A stretch of 64,000 nt of DNA from Chlorocebus sabaeus (Eukaryota; Chordata; Mammalia; Primates; Cercopithecidae), in assembly GCF_047675955.1 (NCBI RefSeq), contig NC_132912.1, forward strand, positions 79,074,382 through 79,138,381, given 5' to 3'. The position numbers and the translations under genes are program-made. A model generated the notes under the pieces. The model saw only the letters and a program-made list of their open reading frames with translations, was not told the DNA's origin and ran no database searches. The stretch's first letter is position 1. Each line of letters starts with the position of its first letter. Below, piece after piece: positions 11,136 through 22,480 of this stretch.

Positions 11136-11894
11136 GCTTATCATTTTTAATTCAATTAATGTAATTCCCCATGTAGAAAATAATGAAGATAACTGTGCAA
11201 TTGCTGCTGTCCTGAGTGCACTCTGCCCCTGAATGCCCTGTCATGCTAGCATTGCCAGCACAAGCACATGCATGGAGGCCAAAAGTGCCATCTCCTGTCC
11301 TGTACCGATATGGCTGCTCTGGCATGAACACAACACAGAAATTGCCAGTCCCACATCTACCAGCACCCTTCCCCTATACAGACACCACTGTATCCACAGA
11401 CACCAGTAGCCCCAACACCTATCCCCCATATGCTGCCACTGCAAACACCTGCATGGAGAAAGTCAGTCCTGTATGGGCCAGCATGCCTCACTAGCCAACA
11501 ACTGGACACCCTGCCACCATGCTGCTGTTGCTGCTACTGACAGGTATGAAAAAGCACAGATCCACAGATTCTGCTGTCACCTCCCAATGAACAGCTTTGA
11601 CTGGCACAACCCATCATAGTGTTGTGGCCAGCAGTCCAGGAATACCTCAACTCCTCCAGTGCAGCAGGTTCCTAACTTTAAGGGGCCAGGGCCTGCTATC
11701 AGCCCCTATGATTTAGAGCACTCAGCCCAGGAGTGCTGAGTTGAGCTCTGGCCTCCTAAAATCTTCCAGAAATGAAGCCAGTCAGCTGAAGCTACCTTAT
11801 ACCATAAGTATACCCCCAAGGACATCAAAGAGGACAAAAGCCAACACAACAACAACAACAAAATGATAAAAAGACAGCAACTTCAAGGATTGAA

Positions 11895-12907
11895 GGAACA
11901 TCAGCCCATAAATATGAGAAATAACCAGCCCTGGAACTCTGCCAACTCAAAAAGCCAGAGAGTCTTGCCTCCAAATGACCACAGTAGTTCCCCAGCAATG
12001 GTTCATGACCAGGCTGAAATGGCTGAAATAACATAAATAGAATTCTGAATATGAATGTGAACGAAGATAGTTGAGATTCAGAAGGTCAAAAGCCAATCCA
12101 AGAATTCTAGGGAATATGATACAAGCATGGAGGAGATGAGAGAAAATGGCCATTTTAAGAAAGAACCAAACTATTCTGACAAAACTGAATGACCCACTTC
12201 AAGAATTTCAGAACACAATCACAAGTATTGACAGCAGAATTAACCAAGCTGAGGAAAGAATTTCAGAGCTCAAAGACTGGTTCTCCAAAATAACTCAGTC
12301 AGACAAAACTAAAGAAAAAAACAGTATAGAAGAATGAACAAATCTGCTGAGAAATATGGGATTATGTAAAGAGACCAAATTTACAATTCATTGTATCACT
12401 GAAAGAGAGGGAGAAAACACTAACAGCTTCAAAATATACTTCAGGACATTGTTCATGAAAATATTCCCAACGTTATTAGAGATGCCCATATTCAAATTCA
12501 GAAAATAGAGAGAACTCCTGCACAGTAATACAGAAGAAGACCATTCCCAAGACACACAGTCATCAGATTCTCCATGAATGACATAAAAGAAAAAATGTTA
12601 AAGGAAGCTAGAGAGAAATGGCAGTTTACCTACAAAGGGAACTCCATCAGGCTAACAGCAGACCTTTCAGAAGAAACCCTACAGGCCATAAGAGGTTAGG
12701 AGCCTATATTCAACATTCTTAAAGAAAAGAATTTCCAACCGAAAATTTCATATCCATCCAAACTAAGCTTTATAAGCAAAGTTGAAACAAGACGCTTTTC
12801 AGACAAGCAAATGCTAAGGGAATTTGTTACCATTAGACTGCCTTAAAAGGGGTCCTAAAGGGAGTGCTAAATATGGAAAGAAAGACCATTACTAGCCACT
12901 ACAAAAA
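11895..12907 (+). pseudogene. L1 ORF1 remnant (RNA-binding coiled-coil protein)
   Basis: ORF1 of L1 encodes the trimeric nucleic-acid chaperone. A 63-codon open segment at 12146-12337 still looks like the coiled-coil region (residues such as INQAEERISELKDWF), then stops at TGA. The downstream RNA-recognition and C-terminal parts (around CTAACAGCAGACCTTTCAGA and AAAGGAAGCTAGAGAGAAATGG) are recognisable but carry stops and small indels. It cannot make a full protein. The start is approximate. Confidence 0.7.
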
Positions 12908-13205
12908 TACAGTTAAGTACATAGACCAGTGAGACTACAAAGCAACCAGAAAAATAAGTGCATAATAACCAGCTGACAACAAAATGACAGGATCAAATTT
13001 GCACATTTCAATATTAACCTTAAATGTAAATAGTCTAAATGCCCCCAGCTGAAAGGCACAGAGTGGCAAGTTGAATAAAAAAGCAAGACCCAACAATATG
13101 CAGTCTCCAGGAGACCCATCTCGCATGCAGTAACACTCACAGGCTTAAAGTAAAGGGGTTGAAAAAAATCTACCAAGCAAACAGAAAACAGCAACGGTTG
13201 TTATT

Positions 13206-13516
13206 TTTTATTTTTATTTTTATTTCTTTTGAGATTGAGTTACTCTGTCACCCAGGTTGGAGTGCAATGGCGTGATCTATGCTCACTGCAATCTCTGCCT
13301 CCTGGGTTCAAGTGATCCTCCTGCCTCAGCCTCCTGAGTAGCTGGGATTACAGGCGCCTACCACCATGCCCGGCTAAATTTTTTTGTGTTTTTTAGTAGA
13401 TATGGGTTTTCATCATATTGGTTAAGCTAGTCTTGAACTCCTGACCTCAAGTGACACACCTGCCTCGGTCTCCCAAAGTGCTGGGATTACAAGCGTGAGC
13501 CACTGTGCCCAGGCCA
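13206..13516 (-). mobile_element. AluS-like
   Basis: Antisense Alu with a TTTTA-type tail, GTTCAAGTGATCCTCCTGCC and CGTGAGCCACTGTGCCCAGGCC. GGTTGTTATT occurs perfectly at 13196-13205 and 13517-13526, a 10-bp target duplication inside L1 ORF2. Confidence 0.92.
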
Positions 13517-15560
13517 GGTTGTTATTCTAATTTCAGACAAAACAGACTTTAAACCAAGAAAGACACAAAAGACAAGAGCATTACATAATGGTAAAGGTAA
13601 AGGACTCAATTCAATTAAAAGATCTAAGTATCCTAAATATATAAACAACCAATACAGTAGCACCCAGATTTGTAAAACAAGTACGTAGTGACCTACAAAG
13701 AGACTTGGATAACCACACAAAAATACTGAGAGGCTTCATGATCTCACTGAAAGTATTAGACACATTATCATGGCAGAAGACTAACAAAGGTATACAGGAC
13801 CTGAACTCAACACTTGACCAAATGAACCTAATAGATATCTACATAACTCTACACCCAAAAACAAGAGAATATACATTCTTCTCATCAGCATATGGTATGT
13901 ACTTTAAAATCAAACACACAATCAGACATAAAACAATCCTTAACAAATTCACAATAACTGAAATCATACCAACCACCCTTTCAGACCACAGCACAACAAA
14001 AATAGAAGTTAATACTAATAAAATTGTTCAAAATCATACAATTATATAGAAATTAAATGACCTTCTCCTGAATGACTTTTGGGTAAGCAATGAAATTAAG
14101 GCAGACATCAAGAAATTCTTTGAAACTAATGAAAGCATAGAGACAACATACAAGAATCTCTGGGACACGCTAAAGCCATGTTAGGAGGGAAATGCATAGC
14201 ACTAAACACCCACACCAGAAATTTAGAAAGATTTCAAATTAACCTAACATCACAACCAGGGGAACCAGAGAAAGAGGAGCAAACAAACCCAAAAGCCAGC
14301 AGAAGACAAGAAAGAACCAAAATCAGAGCTGAACTGAAGGAAATTAAGATGTGAAAAACCATAGAAAAGATTAACAAATCCAGAAGTAAATTTTTGGAAG
14401 ATTAATAAGATAGAGAGACTGCTAGCTAGACTAATACAGAAAAAAAGGAGAAGATCTAAATAAACACAATCAGAAATAACAAAGATGTTACCATTGACCA
14501 CACAGAAATAATAATAATAATTAGAAAACTCTTAGAGACTACTACAAACACTTCTATGAATGCAAACTAGAAAACTTAGAAGGAATGAATAAATTCCTAG
14601 AAACATACAATTTCCCAAGATTGAACCAGGAAGAAATTGAATCCCTGAACAGACAAATAATGAGTTCTGAAATTGAATTAGTAATAAAAAGTCTACCAAC
14701 CAGAAAAAGCTCAAGGCTAGATGGACTCACAGCCAAATTCTATTAGAAGTATAAAGAAGTGCTGGTACCATTCCTACTGAAAGTATTCCAAAATATCCAG
14801 GTGAAGGGGCCCCTCCTTAACTCATCCTATGAGAACAACATCATGCTGATACCAAACCTAGAAGAGACATAACATAAAAAGAAAATGTCAGGCCACTATC
14901 CTTGATGAGCATATGCAAAAATTCTTAACAAAATACTAACAAACTAAATGCAGCAGCACATCAAAAAGCTAATCCACCACAATCAAGTAGGCTTTATACC
15001 TGGGATTCAAGGCTGAATCAACATAGGCCAATCAATAAATGTGATTCATCACATAAACAGAACTAAAAACAAAACCATCTGACCATCTTAATAGATGCAG
15101 AAAGGGCTTTTGATAAAATTCAACATCATTTCATGTTAAAAACCCTCAACAAACTGGGTATTGAAGGAACATACTTCAAAATAATAAGAGCCATCTATGA
15201 AAAACCTACAACCAGCATCATACGGAATGGGGACTAGCTGGAAGGATTCCCCTGAAAATCAGTACAAGGCAAAGATGCCCTTTGTCACCCCTCCTATTCA
15301 ATATAGTACTGGAAATGATGGCCAGAACAATTAAGCAAGAGAAAGAAAAAAAAGGCATTCAAATAGGAAGAGAGGAAGTCAAGTTACCCTGTTTGCAGAT
15401 TATATGATTCTATACATAGAAAACCCCGTAAAAGCTCCTTGATCTGATAAACAACTTCAGCAAAGTTTCAGTATAAAAAATCAATGTACAAAAAATTAGT
15501 AGCATTCCTATACACCAACAACATCCAAGCTGAGAGTCAAATAAAGAACAAAATCCCAGT

Positions 15561-15798
15561 TGGGCACAGTGGCTTATGCCTGCAATCCCAGCACTTTGGG
15601 AGACTGACGCAGGGGGGTCACGAGGTCAGGAGTTTGAGACCAGCCTGACCAACATGGTGAAACCTCGTCTCTACTAAAAATACAAAAAAATTAACTGGGT
15701 GTGGTGGAGTGCCTGTAATCCCAGCTACTCAAGAGGCTGAGGCAGGAGAATCGCTTGCACCAAGCCTGGGTGACAGAGCGAGACTCTGCCAAAAAAAA
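15561..15798 (+). mobile_element. Alu with internal deletion and expanded tail
   Basis: Sense Alu starting TTGGGCACAGTGGCTTATGCC. In the right arm it jumps from GAATCGCTTGCAC to CAAGCCTGGGTGACAG, missing about 45 bases. Its A-tail has grown into the purine tract listed next. A weak target duplication is AAAATCCCA (15550-15558) versus AGAATCTCA. Confidence 0.85.
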
Positions 15799-15900
15799 AA
15801 AAAAGAAAAAAAGAAAGAAGAAAAGAAGAAAGAAAGAAGGAAGGAAAGAAAGAAGAAAAAAAGAAAGGAAAGAAGGAGAGAAAGAAAGAGAGAGAGAGAA
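15791..15900 (+). repeat. Polypurine (GAAA/GGAA/GA)n microsatellite
   Basis: A110-bp all-purine stretch: A-run, then GAAA, GGAA and finally GAGAGAGAGA units. It grew from the Alu tail. Frames through it encode only K/R/E repeats and are not genes. Confidence 0.92.
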
Positions 15901-17943
15901 TCTCATTCACAATAGCCACAAAAAGAATAACATACCTAGGAATACAGCTAATTAGGAAGGTAAAAGATATCTACAATGAGAAATATGAAAAACTGCTCAA
16001 AGAAATCAGAGGTGACACAAACGGAAAAATATCCCATGTTCATGGATAGGAAGAATGAATGTTAAAATGGCTGTACTGACTAAAGCAATTTACAGATTTA
16101 ATGCTATTCCTATCAAACTACAAATGATATTCTTCACAGAACTAGATAAAACTATTTTAAAATCTACATGGAATCAAAACAGAGGCCAAATAGCTAAGGC
16201 AATCCTAAAGAAAAAGAACAAGCCTGGAGGCATCACAATACCAGACTTCAAATGATTCTACAAGGCTACAGTAACCAAAACAGTATGGTACTGGTACAAA
16301 AGAAGACCCACAGACCAATGAAACAGAATAGAGAACCCAGAAATAAGGCTGCACACCTGCAACTATCTGATTTTCAACAAAGCTGACAAAAACAAGCAAT
16401 GGGGAAAGGACTTCCTACTCAATAAATGGTGCCAGGGTAACTGGCCAGCCATGTGCAGAAGATTGAAACTGGATCCTTTCCTTACACCATTTACAAAAAT
16501 CAATTCAAGATAGATTAAAGACTTAAATGTAAAACATAAAATTATAAAATCCATGGAAGATAACCTAGGAATACTATTTTGGACACAGACCTGGCAAAGA
16601 TTTCATGACTAAGACACCAAAAGCAATTGCAACAAAAACAAAAATTGACAAATGGGATCTAATTAAACTAAAGAGCCTCTGCACAGCAAAAGAAACAATA
16701 GAGTAAACAGACAACCTACAGACTGGTAGAAAATATTTGCAAACTACACATCTGACAAAGGTCTAATATCCTGAATCTATAATGAACTCAAACAAATTAA
16801 CAAGTGAAAAACAAACAACCTTAGAAGAAGTGGGTAAAGGATATGAACAGACATTTTTGAAAAGCAGACATACACGTGACCAACAGGCATATAAAAACGA
16901 TTCAACATCGCTAATCATTAAAGAAATGCAAATCAAAACTACAATGAGATCATCTCATTCCAGTCAGAATGGCTATTATTAAAAAGTCAAAAAATAACAG
17001 ATGCTGGCAAGGTTGTGGAGAAAACGGAATACTTACATACTTCTGGTGGGAATGTAAATTAGTTTAGCCATTGTGAAAAGCAGTTTGGCGATTTTTCAAA
17101 GAACTCAAAGCAGAATTACCATTCGATCCAGCAATCCCATCACTGGATGTATAGCCAAAGTCATCTAAATTATTCTACCATAAAGACACATTAACATGTA
17201 TGTTCACTGCAGCACTCTTCACAATAGTAAAGATGTGGTATCAACCTAAATGCTCATCAATGGTAAACTGTTTTTAAAAAAATGTGATACATATACACCA
17301 TAGAATACTATGCAGCTATAAAAAAGAGTGAGATCATGTCCTTTGCAGCAACATGGATGGAGCTGGAGGCATTATCTTAAGTAAACTGCCACAGGAACAG
17401 AAAATGAAATGCCACATGTTCTCACTTACAAATGGAAGCTAATCATTTAGTACATATGGACACGAAGAAGAGAACAAGAGACACTGGGGCCTTCTTGAGG
17501 GTGGAGAGTGGGAGGAGGGTGAGGATCAAAAAAATGACGTATCAGGTACTATCCTTGTTACCTGGGTGACAAAATAATATGTATACCAAAGCCCTGTGAC
17601 AGGCAATTTACCTGTATAACAAACCTGCACATGTACCCCGAACCTAAAATAAAAATTTTTAAAAATTCAAAAAAGATGAAGAAAAACATCATCTCAATAG
17701 ATGTAATGAAAAACATTTTGCAAAATGCATCATCCACACCTTGTAAAAGTTCTGAGCAACATATAAATATTAGAGTAAGAGTAGAAAACCTTACTTAAGG
17801 TAGCATCATACTTATGGTGAAGGATCAAATAATTGTCCTATAAGATTGGGAAAATGGAAAGAATACCTACTCCCACTTACATTCTACATTGTCAATGAAG
17901 TCCTAGACTGTGAAATAAAGCAAGAAAAAAGAAATAAAATAGG

Positions 17944-18049
17944 TTTGGGTTCAATTGTATCTTTTCTAAATAGTTATCCATATATACGTGTATGTATGGA
18001 TATATGTGTATTACACTGTTGAGATATGTTTTTCTTCATTTTTTTGAAT
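17944..18049 (-). repeat. Short antisense L1-like spacer
   Basis: AGGTTTGGGTTCAATTGTATC here is nearly the same as AGGTTTGGATTCAATTGTATC at 19978-19998, where it belongs to antisense L1M ORF2. The orientation flips relative to the sense L1M that ends at 17944. The rest is TA-rich. Confidence 0.4.
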
Positions 18050-18162
18050 TTTTGTGAACTTTTATTTTAGGATCGGGATACATGTGCAGGCTTGTTATAC
18101 AGGTAAACTGCATGTTACAGGGCTTTGGTGCTCATATTATTTTGTCATCCAGGTAACAATAT
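18050..18162 (-). mobile_element. L1 3' terminus, antisense, about 110 bp
   Basis: ACTTTTATTTTAGGATCGGG, TACATGTGCAGGCTTGTTATAC and ATTTTGTCATCCAGGTAAC are the reverse complement of the L1PB/L1MA 3' UTR. It closely matches the 3' end of the full-length L1 at 17566-17660 in inverted orientation. Confidence 0.8.
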
Positions 18163-18179
18163 ATACACACACCTTCCAT

Positions 18180-18270
18180 ACACACACACACACACACATT
18201 CATATGGATAGATTAGATAGATAGATGTTTTATTTGTTTTTTTTCTGTGTGTGTATATATACATGTATAT
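18180..18270. repeat. (CA)n, (GATA)n-like and (TA)n simple repeats
   Basis: CA repeats at 18180-18198, a short TAGATAGATAGATG run, then GTGTGTGTATATATACATGTATATATAT. Low complexity, not gene-bearing. Confidence 0.8.
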
Positions 18271-19530
18271 ATATGAAAGGAAGCTATAAAACCTAAATTT
18301 TTTTTTGGATATTGCCATCCTGTACATAGAAATTCCTAAGATCTCTACAACTGAAGCTACTCTAACCAGTATGTAAATATAACATCAAATGAGACAAAAC
18401 CAGTAGACCAAAGTCAATGATTTTCTCAATTTTAACAATGAACAAATATAATGGCATTAAAAACCATAAAGAACATAGATATAATTTTAACAATACATTG
18501 AAAAATATAAAAAATTGCTGAATGCAATTAAAGGAAACACATAATTTGGGAGGCATAATGTTAATGAATTGGAAGACTGAATATGGTTATGATATTGATT
18601 ATTTCCTAATGTATTTATCTATTTAACACAATTTCAATTAAAATCCAGGCAGAAGTTTTTACAGAAATTGTCAAACTGATCCTAAAGTTTATGTAAGTCC
18701 ACAAAGAATACAGAATTTTGAAGAAGAATATATCCAGAAAACTTTTATTCCCTGAGTTGAAGGCACTATCAATGTGTAATGCTTGTATTGGCATAAACAT
18801 AGATATCTAGATCCGTGAAACAGAATTGAGAATTCAGAAATAGATATATGATTATATGGTCAATTTAAAAAAATTGTCAAGATAATTCAATGAGGAAAGA
18901 ATGTGTCTTTTAAATAAATGATCCTGAAAGATATGATCCAACTGGATGTCTGTATGGAAAACAGGATCTTAGGCACTTTTCTCACAACATACACAAAATT
19001 TGATTCAAAATGGATCACAGACCCCAATAAGAGCTAAAACCCCACAACTTCTAGAAGAAAACATATAAGAAAAATCTTTGTGATCTTGGGTAAGGCAAAG
19101 TTTGCGAAGACAATTTGCAAAATATATGACTCACCAAAGAAAAATATTTTGTAGTTAAAATGCACCAATATAATAAGCTTTGGCTTGTCAGAAAACACCA
19201 TTAATTAAAAAAACTAAAAGATAAGCCACAGATGGGGAAAAATACTTGAAAAACATACATGTTACAAAAGACTTGGATTCAGAATATATAATGAAATCTT
19301 ACAACTCAATAACAAGACAATCCAACACAAAATGGGCAAGTTATTTGTAAATGTCCAGCAAGTCCAGGAAAAGTTGTTAAACATCATTAGTCACTATGTA
19401 AATGCAAATTAGAACCACAGTAATATACTATTACACAACCGTCAGAATAACTACAATTAAAAACAAGCCCTGGCAAAGATGTGGAGCAACTGGAATCCTC
19501 ATGAACCACCTGTGGAGGTGCTAAATGACT

Positions 19531-19849
19531 GTCAGGAGAATAGCAGTGTTACAGAAATGGGCTATTCTATCAGCCTAGATTCTGGAGTAATGGGGATTCT
19601 GGAGTAATGAGACAAAGCAATAGCCAACACAAAATTTCAACAAGGCAAGAGAGAAATCAACATTTGCTGTTGCTGTTCATGGAGATGTGAGGATTATTAC
19701 ACAGAATATCTTATAAAAGCTGATGAATAGAGTTGTATTTTTACTGGTATATGGTGTTATATTTTCTTTGTTTTCCTTTTTGTCTTGCCACACACAAGAG
19801 TTTTTGTATTCAGGTCTATTGTTTTTTTATTGCTTCAGAATTTGAATCA
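19531..19849. other. No recognised feature
   Basis: Spacer between sense and antisense L1M pieces. CTGGAGTAATGGGGATTCTGGAGTAATGAG at 19581-19610 contains a short imperfect tandem repeat of GATTCTGGAGTAATG. No family assigned. Confidence 0.45.
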
Positions 19850-21835
19850 TAACGGAAAGACTTTCCAGTTTTCATGTATTAAAATAATTTACTTATTTTT
19901 CTTCCAGTATAGGTAATCTCTTTTTTATATTTATATCCTTGATCCATATGGATATTTTATTGGTGTATAGTAAGTGAGAGGTTTGGATTCAATTGTATCT
20001 TTTTCTAGTTATGCAATTGTTCTACGATCATTTACTTATAAGTGCATCTTTTTCCCAGTAATTTGAGATGCGACCTTTATAGTATATCAAATATCCATAT
20101 ATACTTGCTCTAATTTTGTACTTTCTATTCACTTTCACTGTTTGTCTATTTTTTTTTGTACTAACACCACAATGTTTAATTATAGTGACCTTATTATATA
20201 ATTAAGGAAGTTTTTATTGATTTTTTTCCCTACATTTTCTTGTCTATTTGCATTTTGAGAATCAAGTCTGTAGCTTAGCAAATAACTTCATGTTTTTATT
20301 GGAATTGCATATTGTAATTTTTATATTAACTTGAATAATATTAACCCTTTATAAGTCAAATCACCAAATTCAAGAATATAGGGTGTCTTTCTTTTCAAGT
20401 TTATTTTGCTTGCATCTTCTAATAGTGTTTTATTATTTCCATGTATAGATTTTGCACCACATTTATTATTCACTGTATTTCTTGTTTTGCTCACTTTTTT
20501 GTTTTTGTTGGGGCATCTTTCCTTCTATGACATTTTCTAATTATTTTTGCATATATGAAATAATTTTTGCATGCTAATTTTAGATCTTGATTCCTCATGG
20601 AACCATATTTTTGTTTGTAATTATATTTTCATTGATTCTTTTCAAGTATACTATCATAATTCATACATATAGATGGACTTTTATCTTTTCCTTTATAATC
20701 ATTATACTTCTAATTATTGTGCTTATTAGTACATTGGGTAATTGTATTAGTCCGTTCTCACATTGCTATAAAGAAATACCCGAGACCAGGTAATTTATGA
20801 AGAAAAGAGGTTGAATTGGCTCACAGTTCTGCAGGCTGTATAGGAAACGTGATGCTGGCATCTGCTCAGCTTCTTGGGAGGCCCAGGAAACTTACAATCA
20901 TGGCGGTAGATAAACGGGGAGTACAAACAGCATGTGGCTGGAGTAGGAGCAAGAGAGAGAGAAGGGGAGGTGCCACACTCTCTTAAACAACCGGATCTCA
21001 CGAGAACTCCCTCACTATCATGAGGATAGCACCAAGGGGGATGATGCTGAATCATTCATGAGAAACTACCACCGTCATGATCCAATCACCTCCCACCAGG
21101 CCCCACCTCCACCACTGGGGATTACAATTCAACATGAGATTTAGGTGTAGAGAAGGATCCAAACCATATCAGTAATGTCACCAAAACAAGACGATATATT
21201 AGTGGAAATGATAGGCATCCTTGTCTTATCCCTGCCTTAGGGAAAATCTATGTGGTGTTTTCTACATAATGTTAGCATTTGTGTTGAGGACTGGATATAC
21301 ATACATACACAGACACACAGACACATATGTAATAATTTTAAGGATGAATGCATTGAATCCTATTTCACAAATCTTTTTTTCTAAAGTTAGAAAATGATGT
21401 TGAATTTTCAAATGCCTCTTAAGCACCTAGGAAGATGTATGATTTTGTTTCCTTAAATTTATTCATGTGTTGAATTACATTAAAGGCTTTTTAAAAATTG
21501 TTGAACCATTCTTGCATTATTATAATGAATTCCACTTAGTCAGGATATATTATTTTTTAATGTGCTGTTTGATTTTGCTTGATCATATTTTATTGGAGAT
21601 TTTTGCATTGATATTCATAAATGAAATTATCTGTAGTTTTAATTACTTAGGGTTCCAGCTTTCTAGTTTCAATATCATGCTCTAATCATAAAAATAATTT
21701 GAATATTTTTCTTCTCTTAGTATCCTCTTTGATGGTGATGTTATTTGTTATTTGCTCACATCCTTGATCTGTATAGTTCTTGGGAAATTATATAGAGAAA
21801 TTAGAATTTGCTGATGACGATTATATAATATGAAC
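19850..21835 (-). mobile_element. L1M ORF2 fragment, antisense, split by an MST LTR
   Basis: Reverse complement of L1M ORF2 in two collinear parts, 19850-20742 and 21172-21835. Landmarks include ACACCACAATGTTTAATTA, TGGAATTGCATATT, GATAGGCATCCTTGTCTTATCCC, ATGATGTTGAATTTTCAAATGCCTCTT and TTGAACCATTCTTGCATTA. The MST LTR interrupts it. All frames are broken. Confidence 0.8.
20743..21171 (-). mobile_element. MST-type MaLR solo LTR (MSTA/MSTB-like)
   Basis: A complete 429-bp LTR in antisense, from TGTATTAGTCCGTTCTCAC to AAACCATATCA. The perfect 5-bp target duplication GTAAT occurs at 20738-20742 and 21172-21176, as expected for MaLR integration. No internal sequence remains, so it is a solo LTR made by LTR-LTR recombination. 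Confidence 0.92.
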
Positions 21836-22446
21836 CTGGATTTTTTATCTTATAATACCAATGCATGCTTCTTGAAAATACTAATTACAAAAGAGCAAAA
21901 AGAAAAATACAATAAAGTAATAATGGTAATACAATCAATAATCCTTTATTGTTTTGAATAATTTTTTACAAGATGATTTAAAAACATAGTAAGCGATCAG
22001 CATCAGAAAAATAAATGTACCTTAAATACTTCTGTCAGTAGAATGTTAGTCTGAAAAGCCTTGCCTTTGGTTTACTAATATATTTTTATTTCCTTTATAA
22101 TAAAAACATTTAAAAATATTTTGATATACATAGTTCTTCTGTAAACTAATGATACTACACTGTTGGAAGAGTAAAAGATGCCTTTTAGAAAATAAGAAAT
22201 AGCTCATTTTAGTTATACCAGATGGGACCGCAATATATTAGTTATATGAACAACTAAAAATTGACTAAAATGAAGGCTATCATTCTTCAGACATAAAACA
22301 AATTTTTGAGAGTTTACTTTAAACTTCCTCTTGAAAAATGTTCATTTGTATACTTTCTGAATTCATACCTTAGGTAATAATGTTTTAGATTCTTCTTTAT
22401 GATTGGATCTGAGTGTCAAATTAGGATACTCTTACATGGATATCTG
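21836..22446. other. No recognised feature
   Basis: Very AT-rich, apparently single-copy spacer between antisense L1M and the HAL1. Confidence 0.5.
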
Positions 22447-22449
22447 ATA

Positions 22450-22471
<22 letters not shown>
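22447..22471. repeat. (AT)n microsatellite
   Basis: About 12 perfect AT units directly before a T10 run that is the complement of the HAL1 tail. Confidence 0.9.

Positions 22472-22480
<9 letters not shown>

Larger units (their letters stand above)
12984..17442 (+). pseudogene. L1 ORF2 remnant (endonuclease/reverse transcriptase)
   Basis: Begins at ATGACAGGATCAAATTTGCAC, the usual ORF2 start, and ends at the TAA after ACAAATGGAAGC. The endonuclease part has an open segment at 13705-14049 with the SDH motif (His codon 13987-13989), but the GDFN motif is mutated to RGFM. The RT active-site FADD reads FADY at 15392-15403, with a frameshift just upstream. Two Alus interrupt it at 13206 and 15561. 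Many stops: dead. Confidence 0.8.
11195..17674 (+). mobile_element. Near-full-length L1 (L1PB/L1MA type)
   Basis: About 6.48 kb including two Alus, so about 5.8 kb of L1: a GC-richer 5' UTR with CTG/CCA-rich text (11195-11855), an ORF1 remnant, an ORF2 remnant, and a 3' UTR ending CCTGCACATGTACCCCGAACC followed by an A-rich tail at 17653-17674. The sequence CTGGGTGACAAAATAATATG near the end is the L1PB/L1MA type rather than the young L1PA type. AATGAAGATAACT (11182-11194) and GATGAAGAAAAAC (17675-17687) are the probable target duplication, and the host L1M resumes immediately after it. Confidence 0.85.
9325..19530 (+). mobile_element. Old L1M ORF2 copy, split by nested insertions
   Basis: One sense L1M ORF2 region is present in four collinear pieces: about 9325-10815, 11136-11194, 17675-17944 and roughly 18270-19530. 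It begins near the endonuclease/RT linker (CACTTCCAGATTACC, GAAATCAGAAAGGAAATTAG), continues through ATTATGAACAACTTTATTCC and TCATCTCAATAGATG after the large insertion, and ends near GCAAAGATGTGGAGCAACTGG. It is interrupted by Alus at 9535, 10600 and 10811 and by a near-full-length younger L1 at 11195. Frame and stops are badly decayed. Confidence 0.75.

Noticed and set aside
13705..14049. 114-codon frame as a possible gene
   Set aside because: It is the endonuclease part of a dead L1 ORF2, continuous with L1 sequence on both sides.
15709..15955. Lysine/arginine-rich and Phe/Leu-rich frames near 15.7-15.9 kb
   Set aside because: Produced by the GAAA/GGAA-expanded Alu tail.
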